Shown: positions 43,801 through 53,300 of the stretch, one piece after another
Position numbering within the stretch: position 1 is the first letter of the stretch
Layout: the number at the start of each line of letters is the position of its first letter
NCBI RefSeq assembly: GCF_003347605.1
Contig: NZ_QDFZ01000001.1
Location: 310,001-374,000, forward strand
Direction: 5' to 3'
Length of the DNA: 64,000 bases
Origin: Chryseobacterium sp. KLBC 52
GTDB lineage: Bacteria > Bacteroidota > Bacteroidia > Flavobacteriales > Weeksellaceae
Translations under genes and position numbers: made by a program
Notes under the pieces: generated by a model
The model's database searches: none
What the model was told of the DNA's origin: nothing
What the model saw: the letters and a program-made list of their open reading frames with translations, nothing else

Positions 43801-46800
43801 ATTGTGTAGGAGCGTTGAAGTTCACAGGATAACATCCTTCTACTTTAGCAATAATTGGTTGTAAGCGTTCCGCAGTGGCACTTGCTGCCAGCATTGAACC
43901 TGGATCTCCGCCTTCTACTGAATTTAAAATAGACTGTGCTCTCTGAACACTTAAGTCAACCAGTTTATCTTCTCCAAATACTCCTGCAAAACATAAAGCC
44001 GGTATTTCACCATAGCTGTGGCCTGCCAGCATATCAGGAATAATTCCTAAAGATTCTAAGAACTTAGCCAATGCAAGGTCTACAATTCCTAAAAGCGGTT
44101 GCGCTAAACGGGTATCTTTAATGGTTTCTTTCTGTTGTTTTAAATCAGCTTCAGTAAATGTTTTTGATGGGAAAACTACTTTTTCAAGTTCAGGATACTC
44201 ATCAATAATCTTACGCATAGCCGGGAAAACTACAAATAAGTCACGAGCCATATTGATTCTCTGGCTTCCTTGTCCCGGGAATGTGAACGCTACTTTACCT
44301 TCTTTTTTATTCACGGTAAAAGTGTCTTTTGTCTCAATCCCTAGCAGTACTAACTCAAGCTTCATCATCAGGTCTTCAGCGGTGTCTGCTACAATGCTGA
44401 ACTGGATTGGTTTTTCTGAGCTGATGCTTAAACTGTAAGCAATATCTTTTAATGGAATCCCATCATTAATTTCTAATAATGCTTTAACCTTGCTTGATTC
44501 TCCTTTGGCTTCTTCATAGGTGTCTCCGCGGAAAACAAACAGTTCTGAAGGCCACGACTGCATGGCAATTGAATTGTCCTGCTTTGGATGGTTCGCAATA
44601 ACGGTATGGAAATTCGTTCCTCCAAATCCGAAAGCACTGATTCCTGCATAACGGTTTTTCTCGCCCCATAATCCACTTTCAGCATGGAAAGCAAACGGAC
44701 TGGTTTCTGCGTTATAATAGGCATTTGGCTGCTGAAGGTGAAGGGTAGGTGGCTTTACTCCATGATATACGGCAAGGGAAGCTTTGATTAATCCTGCCAA
44801 TCCTGCCGCACACTTAGTATGGCCGATCTGTGTTTTCACAGAACCTAAATGCGTCTGTCCCGGTAAAGCTCCTGAGCGACTGAATAAATTAGTCAGTGCA
44901 CTTAATTCAGTTTTGTCACCTACTACCGTTCCTGTACCATGCGCTTCTACAAGGCCTACAGAAGCAGGACTGATCCCAGCCTGGGAATAAGCACGTTCCA
45001 GAGCTCTTACCTGACCTATTTTTCTAGGAGCAGTCAATCCAAGGGCTTTTCCGTCGCTGGATCCTCCAACTCCTTTGATTACTGAATAAATACGGTCACC
45101 ATCACGTACAGCATCTTCGTATCTTTTTAAAACAAGGATGGCGATACCTTCTCCAAGAGCAATACCGTCTGCGTCACCATCGAATGTAGCACATCTTCCT
45201 TTTCTGGATAGGGCATGCGTACTGGAGAACATCAGGTAATCATTGATACCATTATGTAAATCTGCTCCTCCGGCAAGAACCATGTCGGATTTTCCTAACA
45301 CAAGTTCCTGACATGCCAGATCAATGGCTGCTAAAGAAGAAGCACATGCTGCATCTACTGTAAAGTTTCTGCCGCCAAGGTCTAATCTGTTCGTAATCCT
45401 ACCTGCGATTACATTCGCAAGAATTCCTGGGAAAGAGTCTTCAGTAGTATGTGGAAAGGCTTCCTTTACTTCTTCGTGAAGTTCTCCGAAGACCTGCTTA
45501 TAATATCCTCTGAAACTATAGCTGTTGGCAAGGTCATTACCTCCTTCAGCACCTATAATAACAGAAATGTTTTCTCTGTTGATGTGTTTTTCACCATAGC
45601 CTGCATCTTCCATCGCACGTTTAGCAACCAATAAGGTTAATAATTGCGTAGGTTCAATGGCAGCAAGTGATTGTGGCGGAATCCCAAATGCCAATGGATC
45701 GAAATCGATTTTAGGAATAAATCCTCCCCACTTGGAATGTGATACATCCGATTCGTTGGAATCCGGTTTATAATAAAGTTCTTTATTCCATCTTTCATCC
45801 GGTACTTCGGTAACACTGTCTTTTCCTAAAATGATGTTTCTCCAGTATTCATTCAGGTTTTTAGCACCAGGGAAGATACACTCCATCCCTACGATAGCGA
45901 TATCCAGAGGTTTTTCTACAGAAACCGGTTCTTCCGGCAATGCTGCTTCCTGAATGTGTTCATAATTGTCTACAACACTTTGATGAAGAGCAGCTAACGA
46001 GATCACACGGTTATGCATCGTAGCAACCTGCCCGATCATGTACATTCCAAGGTCAAGTTGGTCATCTTTAGGAATGTTGACCAATTTGTCGCCCTGCCGT
46101 TCTATGCCTTTTGCCGCAATACGTAAGCGGCCTACATTTAATTTTTCAAGTTGTTCCCATACCTGTTTTTTGTCCATTCCGGCAGCAAGAAGTTTTGCTT
46201 TTTCGGTATTGAAATGGTGGGCAAAAGCTGTATTTAAGCAACGGGTTTCATGTCCGGGAGCGGTTTCCAGTAAAACGGTATCCTTTGCCTGCATTGCCTG
46301 AGACTGGAATTCTTCCTGAATAGCTCCGGTTTCTACAGCTTCGTGGGTATACAGATATGCTGTACCCATCAATACTCCTATTTTTACTCCTCTTGCAGCC
46401 AATGGTGCAGCCATGATGGAAACAAATGCCGTTGAAAAGGCGTTATGAATTCCTCCCGCAAAAAAGACGCTGATGTTTTCAGGATCATCTTCTTTTAAAA
46501 TACGTTCAATTTGTTTTTCCCAAAGAACTGTACTGGACAGAGGTCCTACATGACCTCCACATTCACGTCCTTCAAAAATAAAGTTTTTAGCTCCTTCTTT
46601 CAGGAAAATGTCCAGAAGGGCAGGGGAAGGAACATGTAAGAATGATTTTATTCCTGCTTTTTCAAATACTTTAGCCTGTGCAGGTCTTCCTCCGGCAATC
46701 AAAACTACAGGAGGTTTTGCTTCTAATATATAGGATGTCTGTTCATCTCTTAATTCCTGTGGGGCAAATCCTAAAATTCCAACACCCCATGTTTTTTCAC

Positions 46801-47830
46801 CAGCCAGTTTTTTGGTATCCATTACCAAAGATTTTGCTGACTCTCCTTTCAATAAGGATAAAGCAACAAAAGGTAGCGCTCCGGCATCTGCTACTGCATT
46901 GGCAAAGGAAGGTACATCACTCACACGGGTCATCGGGCCTTGAGCGATAGGATAGGTTAAGCCTAATTCCTGAGCTAAAGTGTTATTTTTATCAATTACT
47001 TTAAGTGCTTTGGCTTGTTTCAGATGTCCGTACATCGCTTCTTTGAAGCCGAAAATCAGTTTTTTAAGTGTTTTGAAGTCTTCATACAGATCCGTAGCCA
47101 ATGAAATGTCTTGCCCCATTGGGATATAGCAGGTACTAAGATCGAAACCGGCAAAATATTGTTTCAGATCTTCAGCGGTTGCATTTTCAGGTAAAGCAGG
47201 TGAGTTCGGTCTTACCAATACACGATGGTTAGCGATCACCTTAGTTTCTGTACCATTCAGTTTTGAGCATACTTCTTTCAGTTCCTGTGGAACTGAACTT
47301 TCAGGGAATAAAGCCAGCTGGCTGTCCAGCACAATTCCTGTGGCTCCCAAAGCTTTCGACGCTGCTGCGGTATGGAGGCCAATTCCTCCCTGTACCCACA
47401 CCGGAATGCTCTGGATTTCTTTGATCACCCTTTGGAATAAAACAAACGTGGATTCGTAGCCTACTAATCCTCCCGCTTCATTTCCTTTGATAATGATTCC
47501 CTGTGCTCCTGATTCTTCGGCCTGTCTGGCCTCTTCCAAACTGGTCACCTGGTAAATAACAGGTATATTGAATGGTTTAGACATTCCGAACGGAAGGATC
47601 GCAAATCTTACTTTCTCAGAGATTTGAAGAGAGGCGAAATTGTCTTTAGAAAAATAAATACCATACGATGGTACGTCTATCTGGTCAAGTTGTTGTAACG
47701 CTTCCTGGGCTTTCGTCAGCTCATTTCCCAAACTTAGTACGGGCAATGCACCTGCCTGGTGCAATCGGGAAATAAGGTTAACGTCCGGCTTTTCAAAAGG
47801 CGTCAGTCCAATAATGGTTAATTTTTTCAT
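40808..47830 (-). CDS. PUFA-synthase-like megasynthase: PfaD-like x2-KS-AT-ACP-ACP-KR
   Basis: A 2340-residue protein. Residues about 1-270 and 285-600 are two flavin TIM-barrel units of the 2-nitropropane dioxygenase/PfaD enoylreductase type. The second has an intact EGRECGGHVGP block; the first has GNEAGGLVGYES, lacking that His. The ketosynthase (about 640-1075) has VDAACASS (Cys about 829), EAHGTGT and IGHTKCAAG. The acyltransferase (about 1175-1490) has FTFPGQGSQ and GHSYGE. Two ACPs each carry the DSIKRxEI motif characteristic of PUFA synthases (Ser about 1680 and about 1796). A ketoreductase (about 1890-2330) has VLGGAQGIT and the SS...YAAAN active site. PfaD is usually a separate protein; here it leads the chain. 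The product is probably a reduced or partly unsaturated acyl chain. Confidence 0.87.
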   Translation of the reverse strand: MKKLTIIGLTPFEKPDVNLISRLHQAGALPVLSLGNELTKAQEALQQLDQIDVPSYGIYFSKDNFASLQISEKVRFAILPFGMSKPFNIPVIYQVTSLEEARQAEESGAQGIIIKGNEAGGLVGYESTFVLFQRVIKEIQSIPVWVQGGIGLHTAAASKALGATGIVLDSQLALFPESSVPQELKEVCSKLNGTETKVIANHRVLVRPNSPALPENATAEDLKQYFAGFDLSTCYIPMGQDISLATDLYEDFKTLKKLIFGFKEAMYGHLKQAKALKVIDKNNTLAQELGLTYPIAQGPMTRVSDVPSFANAVADAGALPFVALSLLKGESAKSLVMDTKKLAGEKTWGVGILGFAPQELRDEQTSYILEAKPPVVLIAGGRPAQAKVFEKAGIKSFLHVPSPALLDIFLKEGAKNFIFEGRECGGHVGPLSSTVLWEKQIERILKEDDPENISVFFAGGIHNAFSTAFVSIMAAPLAARGVKIGVLMGTAYLYTHEAVETGAIQEEFQSQAMQAKDTVLLETAPGHETRCLNTAFAHHFNTEKAKLLAAGMDKKQVWEQLEKLNVGRLRIAAKGIERQGDKLVNIPKDDQLDLGMYMIGQVATMHNRVISLAALHQSVVDNYEHIQEAALPEEPVSVEKPLDIAIVGMECIFPGAKNLNEYWRNIILGKDSVTEVPDERWNKELYYKPDSNESDVSHSKWGGFIPKIDFDPLAFGIPPQSLAAIEPTQLLTLLVAKRAMEDAGYGEKHINRENISVIIGAEGGNDLANSYSFRGYYKQVFGELHEEVKEAFPHTTEDSFPGILANVIAGRITNRLDLGGRNFTVDAACASSLAAIDLACQELVLGKSDMVLAGGADLHNGINDYLMFSSTHALSRKGRCATFDGDADGIALGEGIAILVLKRYEDAVRDGDRIYSVIKGVGGSSDGKALGLTAPRKIGQVRALERAYSQAGISPASVGLVEAHGTGTVVGDKTELSALTNLFSRSGALPGQTHLGSVKTQIGHTKCAAGLAGLIKASLAVYHGVKPPTLHLQQPNAYYNAETSPFAFHAESGLWGEKNRYAGISAFGFGGTNFHTVIANHPKQDNSIAMQSWPSELFVFRGDTYEEAKGESSKVKALLEINDGIPLKDIAYSLSISSEKPIQFSIVADTAEDLMMKLELVLLGIETKDTFTVNKKEGKVAFTFPGQGSQRINMARDLFVVFPAMRKIIDEYPELEKVVFPSKTFTEADLKQQKETIKDTRLAQPLLGIVDLALAKFLESLGIIPDMLAGHSYGEIPALCFAGVFGEDKLVDLSVQRAQSILNSVEGGDPGSMLAASATAERLQPIIAKVEGCYPVNFNAPTQCVIAGSTGAINKLLEVLKQEGISAKKLDVACAFHSPLLAKSKDLYAEVLKDVPFQEMQIPVWSNTTAEVYPANPSEIKERLTDHLVQPVRFVEQLQAMYNDGARIFIEVGPGKVLTGLTKSCLEKDQLTLYVEDNSRNKFSHLLCMLAQYLGTGRSFNIDKLFDGRSVTIIDLNQPELYKKSPAIWRVNGQTAHPTTGNLPSNGALPLINPIPMNNFTHQPQAAATEAQSTAERMLQEYLNSMKLMIQAQRDVMLSFMGQNPQAFPAPVYHSPAPAAAHQPISTIPVQPVQQQPVAVAAVKQAPSRDIKSLLLQVVSDKTGYPQEMLGMEMDLEADLSIDSIKRVEIIGTLRNELGSLGNGNANEDTVMEQLAGIKTLSGLVSWLTEFSGAESTAGTEKNGKTTEPTVSKSQAQPAFSLEDLQNAILNIVSEKTGYPKEMLGLDLDLEADLSIDSIKRMEIIGDLKTKIGFGQNLEQADDVMEKLAAIKTLRGLASWISEMNGETNETAQETQETNTAEPVQNVLSRLRFDITPTDSSKIQNTEVLQGKRFAITQDDSKQTSAIKDALEKHGAIVELVDTDKDLSNIDGLIMLDLFSAVDKPSIIDHVDLIKKLDFDKAKWVYLISDIPAHLQEITDASVLRHHQGYPGLFKSLAREFDNTTCRLISLSTPQEVDQIAEIALKEILTNDKPAEVIYKNDQRHQVDIIPSPLSTSLNEAHIQLDQKSVVLVLGGAQGITAELVKHMSQAYPCTYILVGRSADPRNELSAKDFESMKAKEDIRGFLIKSGQFTSPSEIEKETTKIFKNNQILRTIRDMEALGNTIIYQSLDLCDEEGLSSLISSIYEKYNRLDGVIHGAGLLEDKLFKQKTTSSFGRVFDTKVKPLRVLAEQLRSDCQFVVLFSSIASVYGNKGQTDYAAANSVLDDYANALNKRLKGKVISINWGPWKGAGMVSSTLESEYERRGISMISLDEGKEIFLNEIKYGTESQVLIMSGNNW

Positions 47831-48305
47831 GGCGTGTTAATTGAATTATTGAATGATAGCAAGAGCTTTATAACAGAATGCAAGGCTTTCAATGGTACAT
47901 TACTTTTTGTTACGATAAAGTAAAATTTGGTTTTGTTAAATCGTTAACAATATATATTGTTTTGTGATTATTATTTAATAATCTATCGGTTTTGGATAGA
48001 TTGTGAGTTGTAGTAAATATATCCGGCTTTTCAAGGGGGATCAGCCTGATTTTGGTCAAGTTTTTCATAGCATTTACGGTATAGAAATGATTAATGATAT
48101 CTCATAGCAAAATACTAATGTTATTGGTATTAATAACAATTTTCTGTTATGAGTAAATAAAAATAATAAAACTATAATATATCTTCAATCATAATTGTTA
48201 TTTGATAATGATTTTTTAATATAAAAAGATCGATTATTCAAATGCTATTAAAGAATATTTATTGTTTCCTTATTCTTAGAAACATGGCCGGTACAATCTT
48301 ATAAA

Positions 48306-48333
48306 TTTTAACTATAAATATTTATAGTTAAAA
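48306..48333. promoter_or_regulatory. Perfect 28-bp palindrome, possible operator
   Basis: Each 14-base half-site is TTTTAACTATAAAT, with no mismatch and no loop; the core word TTAACTATAA is repeated inverted. It is about 475 bases upstream of the megasynthase start. It is not followed by a T-run on either strand, so it is not a typical terminator. Confidence 0.45.
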
Positions 48334-48606
48334 AAATGTTAAGCAAATATAGGAATAAAAAATAAAATATTTCAAAAACAAGAGATTTGTTTTTAGGTAT
48401 ATTACAAAAAGATAATATACTATAAATAGGGTTCTAAAATGTAAGAATACCTTTATCAATCTGATAAAATGACAAAGCGAATTTAAAGAAAATTAATCAA
48501 TATATTGTGATTTAATTTGAATTATTTGTGAATTTTTTATATCTTTTTGATAAATAAGCAGATAGGTATTTTTAAGAATAATTTAAATATATTTCCGAAA
48601 TTCATA

Positions 48607-48643
48607 AAAAAAACAGCAAGTATCTGGTATACTTACTGTTTTT
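48607..48643. terminator. Bidirectional terminator downstream of the glutaminase gene
   Basis: A 13-bp stem AAACAGCAAGTAT/ATACTTACTGTTT with one mismatch and a 5-base loop, A-run on the left and T-run on the right. It lies 131 bases past the glutaminase stop (minus strand). Confidence 0.7.
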
Positions 48644-48773
48644 ATGCGTGTATTTGTTGGGGACTTTTTTGACCAATGTGTCATTTTAATGCTGTGCCGG
48701 ATCATTTGTAGTACAATTTATCTCATTGCATAGTAAATGAACGGTCTGTGCATTAACGGTGATGGTGAAAAAA

Positions 48774-49787
48774 TTAAAATATACTTAATCCGTACTGTTT
48801 TGCCAGATCTAAAATCATATGATACCCGGCCAGAGAATTGCCATGTTGATCTAAGGCAGGACTGAATACTCCGATACCTATTTTCCCCGGAACGCTTACC
48901 GTAATTCCTCCTCCGACACCGGATTTGCTTGGTAAACCAACAGTTCTGGAATATTCCCCACTGAATTCATACATTCCGGCAGTCAGCATTTGTGATTCTA
49001 CTAATTTTGCCATATCTGTGTTTTTATAAGTGGCATCTCCGTCAAATCGTACGCACTGATTGGCAAAAAAGTATCCTATTTTTGCCAGGTCTTCGGCGGT
49101 AAGTTCAATAGAGCATTGCTTGAAGTAATTGTCCAGCTGGTCTTCATTTCCTGAAATCAGTCCGCTGTTTTTCATAATGTAAAACATACCACGGTTACGG
49201 TGTCCGGTTGATTTTTCCGATTCGTAAACCGATTTATTATAATCAATGGATGAGTTTTTGGTAATGTACCTTACCATATCCAGTATTTTAAGGAATGGTT
49301 TTTCCCCATCTCCTGAGATCAGTGAAGTGGTAAGGATGGCTCCTGCATTCATCATTGGATTAAGCGGCTTTCCTGTGGTTTCAAGGTTTGAAAAATGGTT
49401 GAAGGGTTTATCTGATCCGAAATACCCCATTTTGTCGAAAATATGAGGTTCCCCTTTTTCGTTGACGGCCACCATTAATGATATGATTTTGGAAATGCTC
49501 TGCATAGTAAATTTTTTGCTTACATCACCGGTGTTGAATACTTTTCCATTTTTATCTACTACAGAAAAAGCGATGGCTTTAGCGTCCATTTTTCCCAGTT
49601 CAGGAATGTAATCTGCTACTTTACCTTGTGTATAATAAGCTCTGTTTTTTTCCAGAATGTTATTTAAAGTTTTCTCTGAAATAGTTGAGATATCTGCTGT
49701 TTTCTGAGCGTAAACAGTTGTGTTTAAAGCTAAAAAAGCTATAGTGCAAATTCCTTTTGCAGAGGATAAAAATCTGTTGTTTTTCAT
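48774..49787 (-). CDS. glsA: Glutaminase A with signal peptide
   Basis: A 337-residue beta-lactamase-fold glutaminase that hydrolyses L-glutamine to glutamate and ammonia. The SxxK catalytic motif is Ser97-Ile-Ser-Lys100 (FTMQSISK), followed by PLNPMMNAGAI, MFYIMKNSG and GLPSKSGVGGGI, all conserved in GlsA. An N-terminal signal peptide (cleavage near VYAQ, residue 28) places it in the periplasm or outside, unlike the cytoplasmic E. coli enzymes. It is a single gene with its own -7 promoter element and a downstream bidirectional terminator. Confidence 0.93.
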   Translation of the reverse strand: MKNNRFLSSAKGICTIAFLALNTTVYAQKTADISTISEKTLNNILEKNRAYYTQGKVADYIPELGKMDAKAIAFSVVDKNGKVFNTGDVSKKFTMQSISKIISLMVAVNEKGEPHIFDKMGYFGSDKPFNHFSNLETTGKPLNPMMNAGAILTTSLISGDGEKPFLKILDMVRYITKNSSIDYNKSVYESEKSTGHRNRGMFYIMKNSGLISGNEDQLDNYFKQCSIELTAEDLAKIGYFFANQCVRFDGDATYKNTDMAKLVESQMLTAGMYEFSGEYSRTVGLPSKSGVGGGITVSVPGKIGIGVFSPALDQHGNSLAGYHMILDLAKQYGLSIF

Positions 49788-50334
49788 AGAAGGTCTTCAG
49801 GTAAAAATATTTATGATATGCCTGAAAAAACAAAGATAAAATATTTTTGGTATTGTCTGTAATTCTGCTTTATAGTGTTCAGAGGGAACTGTAGTATTTT
49901 ACATAAAATAAGATGATATATATAACGGATAGGGAAGTGCATTCAGGGGATGGAAAAAATATTTTAGTGAGAGAAGAATTTCACGTTGTTTTTGTTCTTT
50001 TTTAATCGAGTTTTGAATGTTATTAATTTTAATTTATAATCGTTTTTTAATTAATATTATACATGGTAAATGTTTTTGATTGATGTTTTGGTTTTTTTTA
50101 ATACCACAAATAGAGTATTTTATTTATTTAAATCGTACTTGAAGTCTGACATTTATATGAAAAGTTAAATTTTATTGCATAACTAATATGTGGGTGAAAT
50201 AACATATAAGCATGAATTTGTCTATATCGTTGGTCTTCAATTGTGAAATTGTGTTATTTTTTCACTATTAAATGATCTTTGTGTTATTTTTTTTATTAAT
50301 TTGACAAAAAATTAATAACACTTTTTTAATAACT
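49788..50334. other. 547-bp gene-free divergent intergenic region
   Basis: AT-rich, without a coding frame. It holds the glutaminase promoter on the left. On the right is a possible promoter for the T9SS protein: TTTG at 50278-50281 and TTAATTTG (one mismatch to TAnnTTTG) at 50296-50303. Confidence 0.45.
49831..49838 (-). promoter_or_regulatory. -7 promoter element TATCTTTG for glutaminase
   Basis: An exact TAnnTTTG match on the minus strand, 44 bases upstream of the glsA ATG. The -33 element is not clear. Confidence 0.5.
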
Positions 50335-53300
50335 ATGAAAAACAACACCTATTTTGGTAGGCAGCATGTCTTCAGACTGCTCCTGCTATGTTGGCTTTTG
50401 GTACCTTGGGTGCTACAAGCACAAGCTCGAATAACATGGACCGAAGAGGTCGGATGCCAGGAATTCCGCGGCGAAAAAGAAGGTCAGATCCCTGACAACG
50501 GAATCGCCAGTTCCTACATCAATTCTTCACAGTGCCTCCGGGTCTGTGAGAAATCCATAGATCCTGTGAAATATCTGGTTCAGGGGTCTAACGTTTCCAA
50601 TGTACAATGGTCAGTTTCAGGAGGAACGGCCTCAATTTCCGGAGCCGGAAATACCTTAGCGTATGTTACATGGGGAGCGGCTGGTAATGGCTCTTTACAG
50701 GCTGTTATCACCTACAACGACGGAACTGTGGAAACACAGACCATCTGTATTGAAAAAATCAACAGACCTATTGCTAAATTTGAAATGTTAAATCTGGATT
50801 ATACTGTATGTAATAATACAACGGTATATTTTGATAACCTTTCTGAGCAAAACGGAGGGTCGGATATTGTCAATTATTTCTGGCAATTCGGAGATGGAGC
50901 TACTTCCACTTCCACGGCTTTTGAACCATCTCATGTTTATACCAATCCTGGTAATTATGTCATACAGCTTACCGTAACCAATAAGTGCGGATGCCAGAGT
51001 AAGTTTAGAAAGGAGATCAAGGTTGTGAAATCATATCCTGTACAGATCGACTGTGCTTCGGTGGTATGCGAAGGAAGTACAGAGAAGTATCATGCACAGG
51101 ATGGATGTAATAAAGGACAATGGAAAGTTATTGGTGGAAACATCATAAACAATAACGGTAACGAAATTGAAGTAGTTTGGGATCAGGTAGATCCAACGGA
51201 CGGTTTCGGTTATGTAATGTATATGTCTGAATGTGCTTGTCCTGAGTGGACTACAATTAAAATCCCTGTGATTTTAAAGAATGCAAAAATTAAAGGACAG
51301 GATAAAGTATGTGCTGGTAAGCAGTATACCTATTCTATTCCTCAATGGCCTACAACTAAAGTTAACTGGAATGTAACCGGTCCTGGAGCAGGTCAGTTGG
51401 TAAATACCCAGCAGAGAAATGAAATTGTTTTCACAGCAACTCAGCCGGGAACTTATCACCTTGAGGCTACTTATTTCAATACTTTATTATCATGTGAAGG
51501 AAAGGCAACTATTGATATCGAAGTAGAACAGCCGGTGACAATAAGTGGTGGTACAGATGAAATCTGTGCGGGAACAAGCCAGACATTTACTGCTACACCT
51601 AACGTACCTGTTATCTGGAAAGTAACTACAGGAGGATCTACTTACACATCAGGATTAGTATCCGGACCATTTACCTATCCTTTTGCAACAGCAGGTACTT
51701 ATACTATTGTTGCTGTTAAACAAGGAGGAGGTTGTGAAAGTAATTCAAGAATTATTAAAGTATTACCAATTCCACAGCCGCCTACAGGAACTATTTCAGG
51801 AGAAACGAAAATATGTCCCGGAAAACCTTATGTGTATACTATCAGTTCCGTGGATGCAGGAATGGTACCTGTTTGGAGTGTTACTAACGGAACCATCCAG
51901 GGTAGCAATGCAGGATCTTCTGTAACGGTTATATTTAATACCGGTGCTTCGTCATATACAGTGTCTGCACAGAATAAATCTATGAGTAACGCAGGATGTC
52001 TTTCGGCTCCAATTTCGTTCAATGTATCACCATTGGATCTTAATACGATTATGATCAATCCTAACCCGGGACCTTTCTGCCCGAGTAGTACTCAGACATT
52101 CAGTGCAAATCTGAACGGTATTGTTCCAGACTTTATGGAATGGACATTTGGAAGTTCAAACTTTGGAAGTGTTGTAGGAGGACAGGGTACCAATAATATT
52201 ACTGTAAACTTCAACGAAATTTCTTCAACAAGCAGCACTACGCTGAATTTAAGAATTGTAAAATGCGGAGTATCAAAAACTATAAGTATTCCGGTATCTT
52301 TATTGACTCTTCCTACAGTAAGCTTTACGAATGTTGGAGGAATCTGTTTAGGTTCTAATCTTACATTCACTGTAAATCAGGGAATCATCACTTCAGCAAC
52401 GAGTGTAACTTTCACTTTTGCTAACGGAACTACTTATACCACTACTTATAATCCATCCGGAATTTATAGCTTCCCGAATAACGGATATATCCAGAACGGT
52501 TCAGGAAGTAATATTTCTCAAACGGTGACAGTAACTTATACAGGAACTAACGGATGTAACTATAAGCCTACTGCAAGCGCAAACTTTACTATATATCCTG
52601 AAACTATTATTACGGTTTCTCCGGTATATAATATTCTGGTATGTGATCCTACAACTATGACACCGTATACGCTTACGGCAAACAGTTCTACAGGACTTAC
52701 CAATATTGTTTCTTGGCAGTGGTTCAAGAACAATACACCAATATCTGGTGCTACTACCAATTCTTATACTATAGGAGGAGCAGGTGCTTTTGGAACCTAT
52801 AGAGTACAGGCTGTAGATATTAATGGTTGTGTGGTTTCTTCACAGAACATTAATGTGAGCCAGCTATGCCCAAGCAGCGGAACTTGTACCGCAAATCCTC
52901 AGATCAACTTTACAGCTACATGGTCAGGTTGTAACACAATTTCTACATCAGGGTTAACATATAGCGGAACTCCTGATCAGATCGAGTGGTCATCAGACAG
53001 TGTACTTACTTTAACTTCTCCTCAGGGACAGCCTACAGCAACATATCAGACTACTCTTGCAGGAGCACATATTGTTTTTGTACGTTTAAGATATGGATCA
53101 TGCTGGTATAGCAAAGCTGTTGAAGTAAAAAAGAACTACGAGCCTAAATTCAGTGTAAGCACAGTATGTAGTGGAGGCGGATATAATGTGACTCTTTTCA
53201 ATAGTTCTACTATTTTTGAGATCAATCAGTCATCTATTACCTATACATTCACTAGTCCGGGTCAACCGACTCAAACAGGGCAGTCGGCTACGTATAACAA

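Larger units (their letters stand above)
47831..48773. other. 940-bp AT-rich gene-free region upstream of the lipid cluster
   Basis: No plausible coding frame on either strand. It holds the leader of the 18-kb minus-strand cluster, a 28-bp perfect palindrome and a bidirectional terminator near the glutaminase end. No TAnnTTTG element is obvious near the megasynthase start, so the promoter is not located. Confidence 0.6.

Noticed and set aside
36539..47830. Flexirubin or aryl polyene cluster, common in this genus.
   Set aside because: The ketosynthases are in multidomain PUFA-type proteins with DSIKR ACPs; the discrete KS/CLF, ammonia-lyase and ketoreductase genes of flexirubin loci are absent.
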